NCBI RefSeq assembly: GCF_008365405.1
Contig: NZ_QOKV01000014.1
Span: forward strand, 1 to 64,000
Length of the DNA: 64,000 bases
From: Azospirillum brasilense
Lineage (GTDB): Bacteria > Pseudomonadota > Alphaproteobacteria > Azospirillales > Azospirillaceae
Direction: 5' to 3'
Part shown: positions 1 through 6,642 of the stretch, in pieces
Position numbering within the stretch: position 1 is the stretch's first letter
Layout: each line of letters begins with the position of its first letter
The notes under the pieces: generated by a model
Told to the model about the DNA's origin: nothing
Seen by the model: the letters and a program-made list of their open reading frames with translations, nothing else
Database searches by the model: none
Translations under genes and position numbers: made by a program

Positions 1-592
1 GGCCGGCGTCCTTGAGCTTCTTCTTGAGCGCCTGGAAGATCTCCGACCCCATGCGGATGGCCTCGGCGGCGCTCTCCGCGCCGACCGGCATGACCATGAA
101 CTCCTGGATGTCGATCGGGTTGTCGGCGTGGGCGCCGCCGTTGATGATGTTCATCATCGGCACCGGCAGCAGGTTGGCGAACGCGCCGCCGACGTAGCGG
201 AACAGCGGCAGGGCAGCCTCTTCCGCCGCGGCCTTGGCGACGGCGAGCGAGACGCCGAGGATGGCGTTGGCGCCGAGCCGGCCCTTGTTGGGGGTGCCGT
301 CCAGCTCGATCATGGCGAGGTCGAGGGCGCGCTGGTTGGAGCCGTCGAGGCCGGCGATGGCGTCGTAGATCTCGCCGTTGACCGATTCCACGGCCTTCAG
401 CACGCCCTTGCCGCCGTAGCGGCCCTTGTCGCCGTCGCGCAGTTCCACCGCCTCGTGCGCGCCGGTCGAGGCGCCGGACGGAACGGCGGCGCGGCCGAAG
501 GCGCCGGATTCGAGCAGGACGTCCACCTCGACGGTCGGGTTCCCACGGCTGTCGAGGATCTCGCGGGCGTGGATTTCGGTAATGGCGCTCAT
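1..592 (-). CDS. eno: Enolase (phosphopyruvate hydratase), 3' end outside window
   Basis: Interconverts 2-phosphoglycerate and phosphoenolpyruvate in cytosolic glycolysis. Only the first 197 residues lie in the window; the C-terminal barrel is cut off by the window edge. The visible N-terminus reads MSAITEIHAREILDSRGNPT, the classic enolase start with the SRGNPTVEVDV segment at residues 15-25. The active-site segment GGAHADN places His at residue 155, as in well-studied enolases. The ATG at 592 follows GGAGGAAGG with good spacing. It is divergent from the pqq operon and has a recognisable promoter at 679-707. Confidence 0.97.
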   Translation of the reverse strand, partial: MSAITEIHAREILDSRGNPTVEVDVLLESGAFGRAAVPSGASTGAHEAVELRDGDKGRYGGKGVLKAVESVNGEIYDAIAGLDGSNQRALDLAMIELDGTPNKGRLGANAILGVSLAVAKAAAEEAALPLFRYVGGAFANLLPVPMMNIINGGAHADNPIDIQEFMVMPVGAESAAEAIRMGSEIFQALKKKLKDAG

Positions 593-625
593 GTTTGTCC
601 TTCCTCCGCGTTGCGCGCGTCCACC

Positions 626-659
626 GGATGATCTTTCCAGGCGGATGATCTTTCCAGGC
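626..659. repeat. Exact 17-bp tandem duplication
   Basis: GGATGATCTTTCCAGGC occurs at 626-642 and again at 643-659 with no mismatch. It lies in the untranslated leader of eno. It resembles other short tandem duplications at gene edges in this window (4151, 14105, 29893). Confidence 0.9.
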
Positions 660-678
660 GAAAAAGAAGCGCGCGGGC

Positions 679-707
679 TTGATAGCCTTGCGTGAGGGGG
701 GATGCAA
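679..707 (-). promoter_or_regulatory. Predicted housekeeping-sigma promoter of eno
   Basis: On the minus strand a -35 TTGCAT (707-702) is followed after exactly 17 bp by a -10 TATCAA (684-679). This predicts a start near 672 and a leader of about 80 nt before the eno ATG. The prediction rests on consensus match and spacing only. Confidence 0.5.
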
Positions 708-846
708 GGCCGCTGGGGCGCAAACACTCGGGGAAAGACGCCCAGACGGCGAAGCACCCTATCCGGTTGTGCAGCGCACCTGCTTCCAAAGTCGCATAGA
801 CCATCTTGTCCAGCACTCGTAGCGTTCTAACGTTCGCTAGCGGGGA

Positions 847-863
847 CCGCCCGCTGCGGGCGG
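847..863 (+). promoter_or_regulatory. GC-rich hairpin upstream of pqqA
   Basis: CCGCCC (847-852) and GGGCGG (858-863) can pair around a GCTGC loop. It lies 40 nt before the pqqA start and has no U-tract, so it may be a leader structure or mRNA stabiliser rather than a terminator. Confidence 0.35.
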
Positions 864-903
864 GACACACCCCAAGGCCAATCCAAGTGCGGAGGACCCA
901 TCC

Positions 904-984
904 ATGAAGACCTGGCGCAAGCCCCAGATCGTCGAAATCGCCGTCGGCACCGAAATCAACGCCTACGCCTGCGCCCGCCTCTGA
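904..984 (+). CDS. pqqA: PQQ precursor peptide PqqA
   Basis: A 26-residue peptide, MKTWRKPQIVEIAVGTEINA followed by YACARL. PqqA is the ribosomally made substrate whose conserved Glu and Tyr are cross-linked by PqqE and become the backbone of pyrroloquinoline quinone. Here they are Glu17 and Tyr21, with the expected E-x3-Y spacing. The ATG is preceded by GGAGGA eight bases upstream. It is the first gene of pqqABCDE; a 68-nt gap separates it from pqqB, whereas the remaining genes overlap, which fits the usual need for more peptide than enzyme. It is too short for standard ORF calling, but the family motif and context make it secure. Confidence 0.95.
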   Translation: MKTWRKPQIVEIAVGTEINAYACARL

Positions 985-1052
985 GCGCTGGCCAATTTCC
1001 ATGCGTGACGACCGCCGCCTGATTCGGGCCGCCTAATTAGGAAGGGCACACC

Positions 1053-1982
1053 ATGCTGACGATCCTTGTCCTTGGCTCCGCGGCAGGCGGCGGTTTTCCG
1101 CAATGGAACTGCAACTGCGACGGCTGCCGCCGTGCCCGCTCCGGCGACCCGGCGGCCCGCCCGCGCACCCAGTCGTCGCTCGCCGTCAGCGGCGGCGACG
1201 GACGTTGGCTGCTGCTGAACGCATCGCCGGACATCGGTCAGCAGATCCTCGCCAACCCGGCGCTGCACCCGCAGACCGCTGTGCGCCACAGTCCCATCGC
1301 TGCGGCGGTGCTGACCAACGCCGACATCGACCATGTGGCGGGCCTGCTGACGCTGCGCGAATCCCAGCCGCTGGCCGTCTACGCCACCGACCGGGTGCAC
1401 GGCGTGCTGGAGGCGAACGCCGTCTTCCGCGTGGTCAATCCGGAGCTTGCGCCGCGCCGCGCCATGGCGCTGGACCGGCCCTGGGTTCCCGCCGACGCCA
1501 CCGGCACGCCCTTCCCCTTCGAGATCGAAGCCTTTGCCGTGCCCGGCAAGGTCGCGCTCTATCTGGAAGACCCGTCCGCAGCCGGCTTCGGGTCGGTGGC
1601 GGAGGACACGGTGGCGCTGCGCATCCGCGACCGCAACGGCGACGGGGAGTTCTTCTACATCCCCGGCTGCTCGGCCATGCCCGATTGGCTGGCCGACCGG
1701 CTGCGCGGGGCGCCGCTGGTGCTGTTCGACGGCACCACCTGGACCGACGACGAGATGATCCGCGCCGGCACCGGCAGCAAGACCGGCCAGCGCATGGGCC
1801 ACATGGCCATGTCCGGCCCTGACGGCTCCATTGCTTCCTTCGTGGGGCTGGGCGTGCGGCGCAAGGTCTTCGTCCACATCAACAACACCAACCCGGCCTT
1901 GCTGGACGACTCGCCCGAACGGGCCGCCGCCGAGGCCGAAGGTTGGGAGATCGCCCACGACGGGATGGAGTTCACGCTATGA
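1053..1982 (+). CDS. pqqB: PQQ biosynthesis protein PqqB (metallo-beta-lactamase fold)
   Basis: A 309-residue protein of the PqqB family. It is proposed to act as an iron-dependent hydroxylase on the excised Glu-Tyr intermediate; earlier work suggested a transport role. Visible signatures are the N-terminal LGSAAGGGFPQWNCNCDGC with a structural zinc-type Cys20-x-Cys22-x2-Cys25, and the TNADIDH segment (residues 88-94), the family's version of the metallo-beta-lactamase metal site. Length matches the family. The start follows AGGAAGGG. It ends in an ATGA overlap with pqqC. Confidence 0.96.
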   Translation: MLTILVLGSAAGGGFPQWNCNCDGCRRARSGDPAARPRTQSSLAVSGGDGRWLLLNASPDIGQQILANPALHPQTAVRHSPIAAAVLTNADIDHVAGLLTLRESQPLAVYATDRVHGVLEANAVFRVVNPELAPRRAMALDRPWVPADATGTPFPFEIEAFAVPGKVALYLEDPSAAGFGSVAEDTVALRIRDRNGDGEFFYIPGCSAMPDWLADRLRGAPLVLFDGTTWTDDEMIRAGTGSKTGQRMGHMAMSGPDGSIASFVGLGVRRKVFVHINNTNPALLDDSPERAAAEAEGWEIAHDGMEFTL

Positions 1983-2755
1983 CGTCAGCGCTGTCGCGCG
2001 AGGACCTGGAACGCGAGTTGCGCGCCATCGGCGAGCGCCAGTACCACGACCTCCACCCCTTCCACAAACTGCTGCACGGCGGGAAGCTGAAGCGCGGGCA
2101 GGTCCAGGCCTGGGCGCTGAACCGCTTCTACTATCAGGTCTGCATCCCCAAGAAGGATCTGGCCCTGATGGCGCGGATGGACGATCCGGCCCTGCGCCGC
2201 ATCTGGATTCAGCGCGTGCTCGACCATGACGGCTTCGGCGAGAGCCGCCAGCGCGAGGAGGGCAAGGTCGGCGGGATCGAGCGCTGGCTGCGTCTGACCG
2301 ACGGGCTGGGGCTGGACCGCGACTATGTGACCTCGCTGACGGGCATCCTGCCGGCGACCCGCTACGCCGTGGATTCCTACGTTAACTTCGTGTCGAGCAA
2401 ATCGACGCTGGAGGCCGTCGCCTCGTCCCTGACCGAGCTGTTCGCCCCGGCCATCCACCGCGAGCGCATCGCCGGGTTCGAGGCCTATTACGCCTTTGCC
2501 AACGACGCCACCCTGTCCTATTTCCGCAAGAGGCTGGACGAGGCGCCGCGCGACGTCGAGTTCGGGCTCGAATACGTGCTCGACAACGCCCGCACGCCGG
2601 AGCAGCAGCAGCAGGTGATCGCCGCGCTGCGCCACAAGGCGGAGCTTCTCTGGGCACAGCTGGACGCGCTTCACCACGCCTATGTGTCCCCCGGCCTGAT
2701 CCCGCCCGGCGCCTTCGTGCCGGACGACATGGAACCGCCGGTCTACGCGCGATGA
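1979..2755 (+). CDS. pqqC: Pyrroloquinoline-quinone synthase PqqC
   Basis: A 258-residue cofactor-less oxidase that catalyses the last step of PQQ synthesis, ring closure and eight-electron oxidation of AHQQ. The sequence has the all-helical PqqC/TenA-like pattern, with an N-terminal HPFHKLLHGGKLKRGQ segment (from residue 26) and RFYYQ after it. I start it at the ATG overlapping the pqqB stop (ATGA, 1979-1982); an in-frame ATG 12 codons further upstream would lie deep in pqqB and lacks a family match. It ends in another ATGA overlap with pqqD, indicating translational coupling. Confidence 0.96.
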   Translation: MTSALSREDLERELRAIGERQYHDLHPFHKLLHGGKLKRGQVQAWALNRFYYQVCIPKKDLALMARMDDPALRRIWIQRVLDHDGFGESRQREEGKVGGIERWLRLTDGLGLDRDYVTSLTGILPATRYAVDSYVNFVSSKSTLEAVASSLTELFAPAIHRERIAGFEAYYAFANDATLSYFRKRLDEAPRDVEFGLEYVLDNARTPEQQQQVIAALRHKAELLWAQLDALHHAYVSPGLIPPGAFVPDDMEPPVYAR

Positions 2756-3054
2756 CGGACGGCGTGCGCGAGGAGGACCGGGTTCGGCTGGCCCCCGGCG
2801 TCATGCTCCGCCAGGACCGGGTGCGCGGCCACTGGCAGCTTCTGGGACCGGAGCGCGTGCTGATCCTGGATGAGGTGGCGCTGGAGGTGGTGCGGGCCGT
2901 CACTGCACAGTCTCCGGAAGGACAGCCTCCGGTGACGGTGGGCGCAGCCATCGCGACGCTGGCCGTGCAATTCGACGCGCCGCGTGAGGAGATCGCCGCG
3001 GACGTGTTGGAACTGTTGGGCGACATGATCACGAAGGGGTTCCTGAACCGATGA
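2752..3054 (+). CDS. pqqD: PqqD, PqqA peptide chaperone
   Basis: A 100-residue member of the RiPP recognition element family. PqqD binds PqqA and presents it to the radical SAM enzyme PqqE. The sequence shows the typical PqqD pattern: an N-terminal beta part (VRLAPGVMLRQDRVRGHWQL) followed by helices with LDEVALEVV and a C-terminal ADVLELLGDMI segment. Start and stop overlap pqqC and pqqE by ATGA. It is a separate gene, not fused to PqqC or PqqE as in some species. Confidence 0.95.
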   Translation: MTDGVREEDRVRLAPGVMLRQDRVRGHWQLLGPERVLILDEVALEVVRAVTAQSPEGQPPVTVGAAIATLAVQFDAPREEIAADVLELLGDMITKGFLNR

Positions 3055-4157
3055 CCTTCTGTGGCGCCACGACCGCACTCGAACCGCCGCTGGCCCTGCT
3101 GGCGGAACTGACGCACCGTTGCCCGCTGCGCTGCGCCTACTGCTCCAACCCGCTGGCGCTCGACCCGGCCAGCCGCGAGCTGGACACCGCCGCATGGTGC
3201 CGCGTGCTCGACGAGGCGGCCGACCTCGGCATCATCCAGGTGCATTTCTCCGGTGGCGAGCCGACGGCACGCAAGGACCTGGAAGCGCTGATCACCCACG
3301 CCACCGGAGTTGGGCTCTACGCCAACCTCATCACCTCGGCGGTTCTGCTCGACCGGGCACGGCTGGAGCGGCTGCGCGACGCCGGGCTCCAGCATGTGCA
3401 GATCGGCTTTCAGGACACGGTGCCGGCCAAGGCCGAACTGATCAGCGGCTTCCCCGGCGGCCAACCGAAGAAGCTGGAGGTGGCGCGCGCGGTCACCGAC
3501 GCCGGCATGGCGCTGACCGTCAACGCCATCGTGCAGCGCCACAACATCGACCGGGTGGACGACTTCTTCGACATGGCGCTGGAGCTGAAGGCCGGCCGGA
3601 TCGAAATCGCCAACGTCCAGTATTATGGCTGGGCGCTGAAGAACCGCGCCGCCCTGATGCCGACCCGTGACCAGCTGATCCGCATGGACGAGCGCGTGCG
3701 CGCCCGCCTGCCGGAGCTGAAGGGCCGGCTGGTCGTCGATTACGTGGTGCCTGACTATTACGCCAAGCGCCCCAAGGCCTGCATGGGCGGCTGGGGCCGC
3801 AAATTCCTGAACGTCACGCCCAGCGGTTCGGTTCTGCCCTGCCACGCCGCCGAGACGATCCCCGGCATGAGTTTCGACCGGGTGACGGAGCGCCCGCTGG
3901 CCGACATCTGGGCCAACTCCGCCGCCTTCCAGCGCTACCGCGGCACCGACTGGATGCCGCAACCCTGCCGGAGCTGCGACCAGAAGGAGATCGACTGGGG
4001 CGGCTGCCGCTGTCAGGCGCTGGCGCTGACTGGAAACGCCGACAACACCGACCCGGTGTGCGACCTGTCCGAGCATCACGGCTTGCTAGCCAACATCGCC
4101 GCCGAGGATGGCGGCACGGCCGAGGCACCGATCACCTACCGGAGCTTCAGCCTGTAG
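3051..4157 (+). CDS. pqqE: PQQ biosynthesis radical SAM enzyme PqqE
   Basis: A 368-residue radical SAM/SPASM protein that forms the carbon-carbon bond between Glu and Tyr of PqqA. The SAM cluster motif HRCPLRCAYC gives Cys24, Cys28 and Cys31 (Cx3Cx2C). The C-terminal SPASM region supplies further cluster ligands: Cys244 (CMGGWG), Cys264 (LPCHAAE), Cys306 and Cys309 (PCRSC), Cys319 and Cys321 (GGCRC) and a later Cys in DPVCDL. The start overlaps the pqqD stop. No pqqF-like protease gene follows, so PqqA trimming must use a protease encoded elsewhere. Confidence 0.97.
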   Translation: MTFCGATTALEPPLALLAELTHRCPLRCAYCSNPLALDPASRELDTAAWCRVLDEAADLGIIQVHFSGGEPTARKDLEALITHATGVGLYANLITSAVLLDRARLERLRDAGLQHVQIGFQDTVPAKAELISGFPGGQPKKLEVARAVTDAGMALTVNAIVQRHNIDRVDDFFDMALELKAGRIEIANVQYYGWALKNRAALMPTRDQLIRMDERVRARLPELKGRLVVDYVVPDYYAKRPKACMGGWGRKFLNVTPSGSVLPCHAAETIPGMSFDRVTERPLADIWANSAAFQRYRGTDWMPQPCRSCDQKEIDWGGCRCQALALTGNADNTDPVCDLSEHHGLLANIAAEDGGTAEAPITYRSFSL

Positions 4158-4178
4158 AACCATCCCTGTAGAGCCATC
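4151..4178. repeat. 14-bp tandem duplication at the pqqE stop codon
   Basis: CCTGTAGAACCATC (4151-4164) is followed directly by CCTGTAGAGCCATC (4165-4178), 13 of 14 identical. The first copy contains the pqqE stop codon, the second lies in the 3' untranslated region. Confidence 0.75.
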
Positions 4179-4182
4179 GTAG

Positions 4183-4298
4183 CCCTCTCCCCTCCGGGGA
4201 GAGGGTGGCCCGGAGGGCCGGTGAGGGGGATGCGCGTGGCGATGCGTCCGGCAAAAGCGCACCCCCTCACCCTGACCCTCTCCCCAGAGGGGAGAGGG
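4183..4298. repeat. Nested inverted-repeat intergenic element
   Basis: Two near-identical perfect hairpins bound the element: CCCTCTCCCC-TCC-GGGGAGAGGG (4183-4205) and CCCTCTCCCC-AGA-GGGGAGAGGG (4276-4298). Between them a distal dyad pairs GGTGAGGGGG (4220-4229) with CCCCCTCACC (4262-4271), extended by TGCGC/GCGCA with one bulged base. The whole can fold as a large cruciform. It lies between the convergent pqqE and HHH-protein genes. It has the look of the REP/MITE-like CTCTCCCC elements common between genes of GC-rich Proteobacteria, and may also act as a bidirectional terminator. Confidence 0.8.
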
Positions 4299-4304
4299 GA
4301 TTGC

Positions 4305-4751
4305 TCATTTCTTCGGGGCCGTTGCCGCCGAGGCGCTGGTTTTCGAACCGCCGACCGCGGCTATGTGGCCCTTGATGTCGTCGTAGACGTTCTGCGGGAC
4401 GATCTTCTTGCTGACCAGTTCGTCCTTGGAGCGGTAGGGGCGGTTCTTCACAATGGCCTCGGACCGCGCCTCTCCGATTCCCGGCAAGGTCTGAAGCTCA
4501 TCCTTGCCGGCGGTGTTGAGGTCGATGACCTTGGCCTTCGCCGCCCCCGTGGACGAGGACGCCCCGCTGCCCATCGGCGGAGCCGTGGTGCTGCCGCTGG
4601 TGCCCGGCGGCATGGCCGGCTTGGCCTGCGGCATCGGCGTGGTCGAGTGGGTGGATGAGGACGGCGCGGTCGATTGCGCGAGGGCGGGAACGGCGATCAT
4701 CGCGCCGACGCTGGCGAAAGCGGCGATGGCGCACAGGCGGATCGGCTTCAT
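4305..4751 (-). CDS. Exported helix-hairpin-helix (ComEA-like) DNA-binding protein
   Basis: A 148-residue protein. Residues 1-26 form a signal peptide ending in VPALAQ. A low-complexity Ser/Thr/Pro/Gly-rich linker follows to about residue 75. The C-terminal part has the HhH pattern of ComEA: KVIDLNTAGKDELQTLPGIG and then a PYRSKDELVSKKIV segment. ComEA proteins bind incoming double-stranded DNA in the periplasm and hand it to the channel ComEC, encoded at 21859-24060 in this window. I chose the ATG at 4751 because GGAG lies seven bases upstream and the signal peptide begins there. A competence role is inferred; similar small exported HhH proteins are often of unknown function. Confidence 0.8.
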   Translation of the reverse strand: MKPIRLCAIAAFASVGAMIAVPALAQSTAPSSSTHSTTPMPQAKPAMPPGTSGSTTAPPMGSGASSSTGAAKAKVIDLNTAGKDELQTLPGIGEARSEAIVKNRPYRSKDELVSKKIVPQNVYDDIKGHIAAVGGSKTSASAATAPKK

Positions 4752-4870
4752 GGCGTTGCTCCATGGCTTTATCCGCAGGCGCTCCACCATAAGCGCGGCG
4801 CCCGCGGTGCCTGGGCAACGCCGGGACCGGCACGCCGTTCCCGAACCTGTCCTTTCGTCAAGCCCTCTCG

Positions 4871-5698
4871 TCAGGCCTTCGCCAGACGGTCGAAGGCCTG
4901 GAGGCGCGCCAGCAGGGCCGGCATGTCCTTCAGCGGGACCATGTTCGGGCCGTCGCTGGGGGCGCAGTCCGGATTCTCGTGGGTCTCCATGAAGACCGCG
5001 GCGACGCCCACGGCGATGGCGGCGCGGGCCAGCACCGGAACGAACTCCCGCTGGCCGCCGGAGGTGGTGCCCTGCCCGCCCGGCTGCTGCACGGAATGGG
5101 TGGCGTCGAAGACCACCGGGAAGCCGGTCTCCGCCATGATCGGCAGGGACCGCATGTCCGACACCAGCGTGTTGTAGCCGAAGCTGGCGCCGCGCTCGCA
5201 CAGCAGCACCTTGTCGTTGCCCGACGCCACCAGCTTCGCCGCGACATTCTTCATGTCCCAGGGGGCGAGGAACTGGCCCTTCTTCACATTGACCGCCCGG
5301 CCCGTCTTGGCGGCGGCGATCAGCAGGTCGGTCTGGCGGCACAGGAAGGCGGGGATCTGAAGGACGTCCATCACCTCGGCCACGGCGGCACACTGGTCGG
5401 CCTCGTGAACGTCGGTGATCACCGGGCAGCCGAAGCGCTCCTTGATCTCGGCGAAGATCGGCAGCGCCTTGTCCATGCCGAGGCCGCGCGCCGTGCTGAT
5501 GGAGGTGCGGTTGGCCTTGTCGAAGGACGACTTGTAGATCAGCCCGATGCCCAGCGCGCCGGTCATCTCCACCAGCGCCGCCGCCGTCTCCAGCGCGTGG
5601 TCGCGGCTTTCCATCTGGCACGGGCCGGCGATCAGGGTGAAGGGCCGGTCGTTGGCGATGGTCAGGGTGCCGATCTGGACGGTCTTGGCGGTGGTCAT
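4871..5698 (-). CDS. kdsA: 3-deoxy-8-phosphooctulonate synthase
   Basis: A 275-residue enzyme condensing phosphoenolpyruvate with arabinose 5-phosphate to Kdo-8-phosphate, the precursor of the inner-core sugar of lipopolysaccharide. The N-terminal LIAGPCQMES motif carries Cys27, the residue that marks the metal-dependent class of this family. KSSFDKANRTS and the C-terminal SDGPNMVPL are also typical. The ATG at 5698 follows GGAGAG; a longer frame starting at 5734 lacks family support. In many Alphaproteobacteria kdsA follows eno directly; here the pqq operon and the HHH gene lie between them. Confidence 0.96.
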   Translation of the reverse strand: MTTAKTVQIGTLTIANDRPFTLIAGPCQMESRDHALETAAALVEMTGALGIGLIYKSSFDKANRTSISTARGLGMDKALPIFAEIKERFGCPVITDVHEADQCAAVAEVMDVLQIPAFLCRQTDLLIAAAKTGRAVNVKKGQFLAPWDMKNVAAKLVASGNDKVLLCERGASFGYNTLVSDMRSLPIMAETGFPVVFDATHSVQQPGGQGTTSGGQREFVPVLARAAIAVGVAAVFMETHENPDCAPSDGPNMVPLKDMPALLARLQAFDRLAKA

Positions 5699-5800
5699 CC
5701 CGTGCTCTCCAAAAAGCAATGCGAGGGGACGCATGCCAATGCCCCCTCGCGCTGCTCCTTCCTTCCCAGATATCGGCGATCCCGGTCAACCGGAATGGCG

Positions 5801-6499
5801 TCAACCCAGATGCTGCTTGAAGAAGGCTGCCGTGCGTCCGTTGGCGAGATTCGCTGCCTCGGCGTCGAAATGGGCGCCGCCGGCGCGGGCGAAGGCGTGG
5901 TCCACATCCGGATAGACGTGGGCGGTGACGTTCGGGTTGCCCTTCACCGCGGCCAGAATCTTCTCCCGAGCCTCCGCCGGGACGAACTGGTCCTTTTCGG
6001 CGATGTGCATCAGCAGCGGCTTGGTGATGCTCGCCGCCTCGCCGGCCAGCCCGTCGAGCCCGACGCCGTAATAGCTGACATTGGCGTCGGAATCGGAGCG
6101 CGCCGCCATCATGTAGGCCAGCCGGCCGCCCAGGCAGTAGCCGACCGACCCGGCCTTGCCGGTGCAATCCGGATTCTGGCGCAGCCACGCGAGCGTGGCC
6201 TTGAGGTCGTCCACCGCCTTGTCCTGGTCCATGCCGTTCATCAGGGCGAAGGCGCGGTTCCATTCCTCCTGGGTCTTGTCGGTGATCTGGACGCCCGGCT
6301 CCTGCCGCCAGAACAGGTCCGGACAGACGGCCAGCCAGCCCTGGGCGGCGAAGCCGTCGCACAGGTCGCGCATGACCTGATTGACCCCGAAGATTTCCTG
6401 GATGACGACGAGTCCCGGCGCCGGCCCGCCGCCCGCCGGCTTGGCCACATAGGCGGAAAAGCTGCCGCCGTCGCCGGCGGGAATGCTGATGTCGGTCAT
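5801..6499 (-). CDS. Dienelactone hydrolase family protein (cytosolic)
   Basis: A 232-residue alpha/beta hydrolase. The nucleophile elbow SVGYCLGGRLAY carries a Cys, as in dienelactone hydrolases; the acid lies in HIAEKDQFVP and the His in VDHAFARAGG. Carboxymethylenebutenolidase activity is possible, but the family is broad and the substrate cannot be read from the sequence. The ATG at 6499 follows AAGGGA; the open frame extends to 6586, but that extension has no family match. It sits alone between kdsA and pyrG. A second, exported paralogue lies at 49541-50398. Confidence 0.88.
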   Translation of the reverse strand: MTDISIPAGDGGSFSAYVAKPAGGGPAPGLVVIQEIFGVNQVMRDLCDGFAAQGWLAVCPDLFWRQEPGVQITDKTQEEWNRAFALMNGMDQDKAVDDLKATLAWLRQNPDCTGKAGSVGYCLGGRLAYMMAARSDSDANVSYYGVGLDGLAGEAASITKPLLMHIAEKDQFVPAEAREKILAAVKGNPNVTAHVYPDVDHAFARAGGAHFDAEAANLANGRTAAFFKQHLG

Positions 6500-6540
6500 G
6501 GTTGTGTCCCTTCCCTTGGTTTCTTTCCTGGCCCGTAACG

Positions 6541-6572
6541 CAAAAGCGGCGGCCGTTGGCTCGGCCGCCGCT
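6541..6572 (-). terminator. Rho-independent terminator of pyrG
   Basis: On the minus strand an 11-bp perfect stem (AGCGGCGGCCG / CGGCCGCCGCT, plus positions 6545-6555 and 6562-6572, loop of 6) is followed by TTTTG. It lies about 70 nt after the pyrG stop codon. A second strong hairpin without a U-tract (about 6610-6632) lies between them. Confidence 0.75.
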
Positions 6573-6642
6573 CTCACTATACCCACGGGAAACCCGGAAC
6601 CGGAACACGCGGGGGAGGAATGCCCTCCCCCGTATGGTCACA

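Larger units (their letters stand above)
593..903. other. Intergenic region between eno and pqqA (311 bp)
   Basis: No convincing gene here; open frames crossing it lack a plausible start or family signature. It holds a promoter-like element for eno (679-707, minus), an exact 17-bp tandem duplication (626-659), a GC-rich hairpin (847-863) and the pqqA ribosome-binding site GGAGGA at about 891-896. I could not identify a strong promoter for pqqA; a weak TTGTCC-like -35 lies near 805. Confidence 0.6.

Noticed and set aside
6610..6632. CGGGGGAGG/CCTCCCCCG hairpin after pyrG as main terminator
   Set aside because: No T-run follows on either strand; the hairpin at 6541-6572 with TTTT is the better terminator.
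4305..6641. 778-codon minus-strand frame spanning the HhH gene, kdsA and the hydrolase
   Set aside because: Only the last 148 codons encode a real protein; the rest runs out of phase through kdsA and the hydrolase gene.
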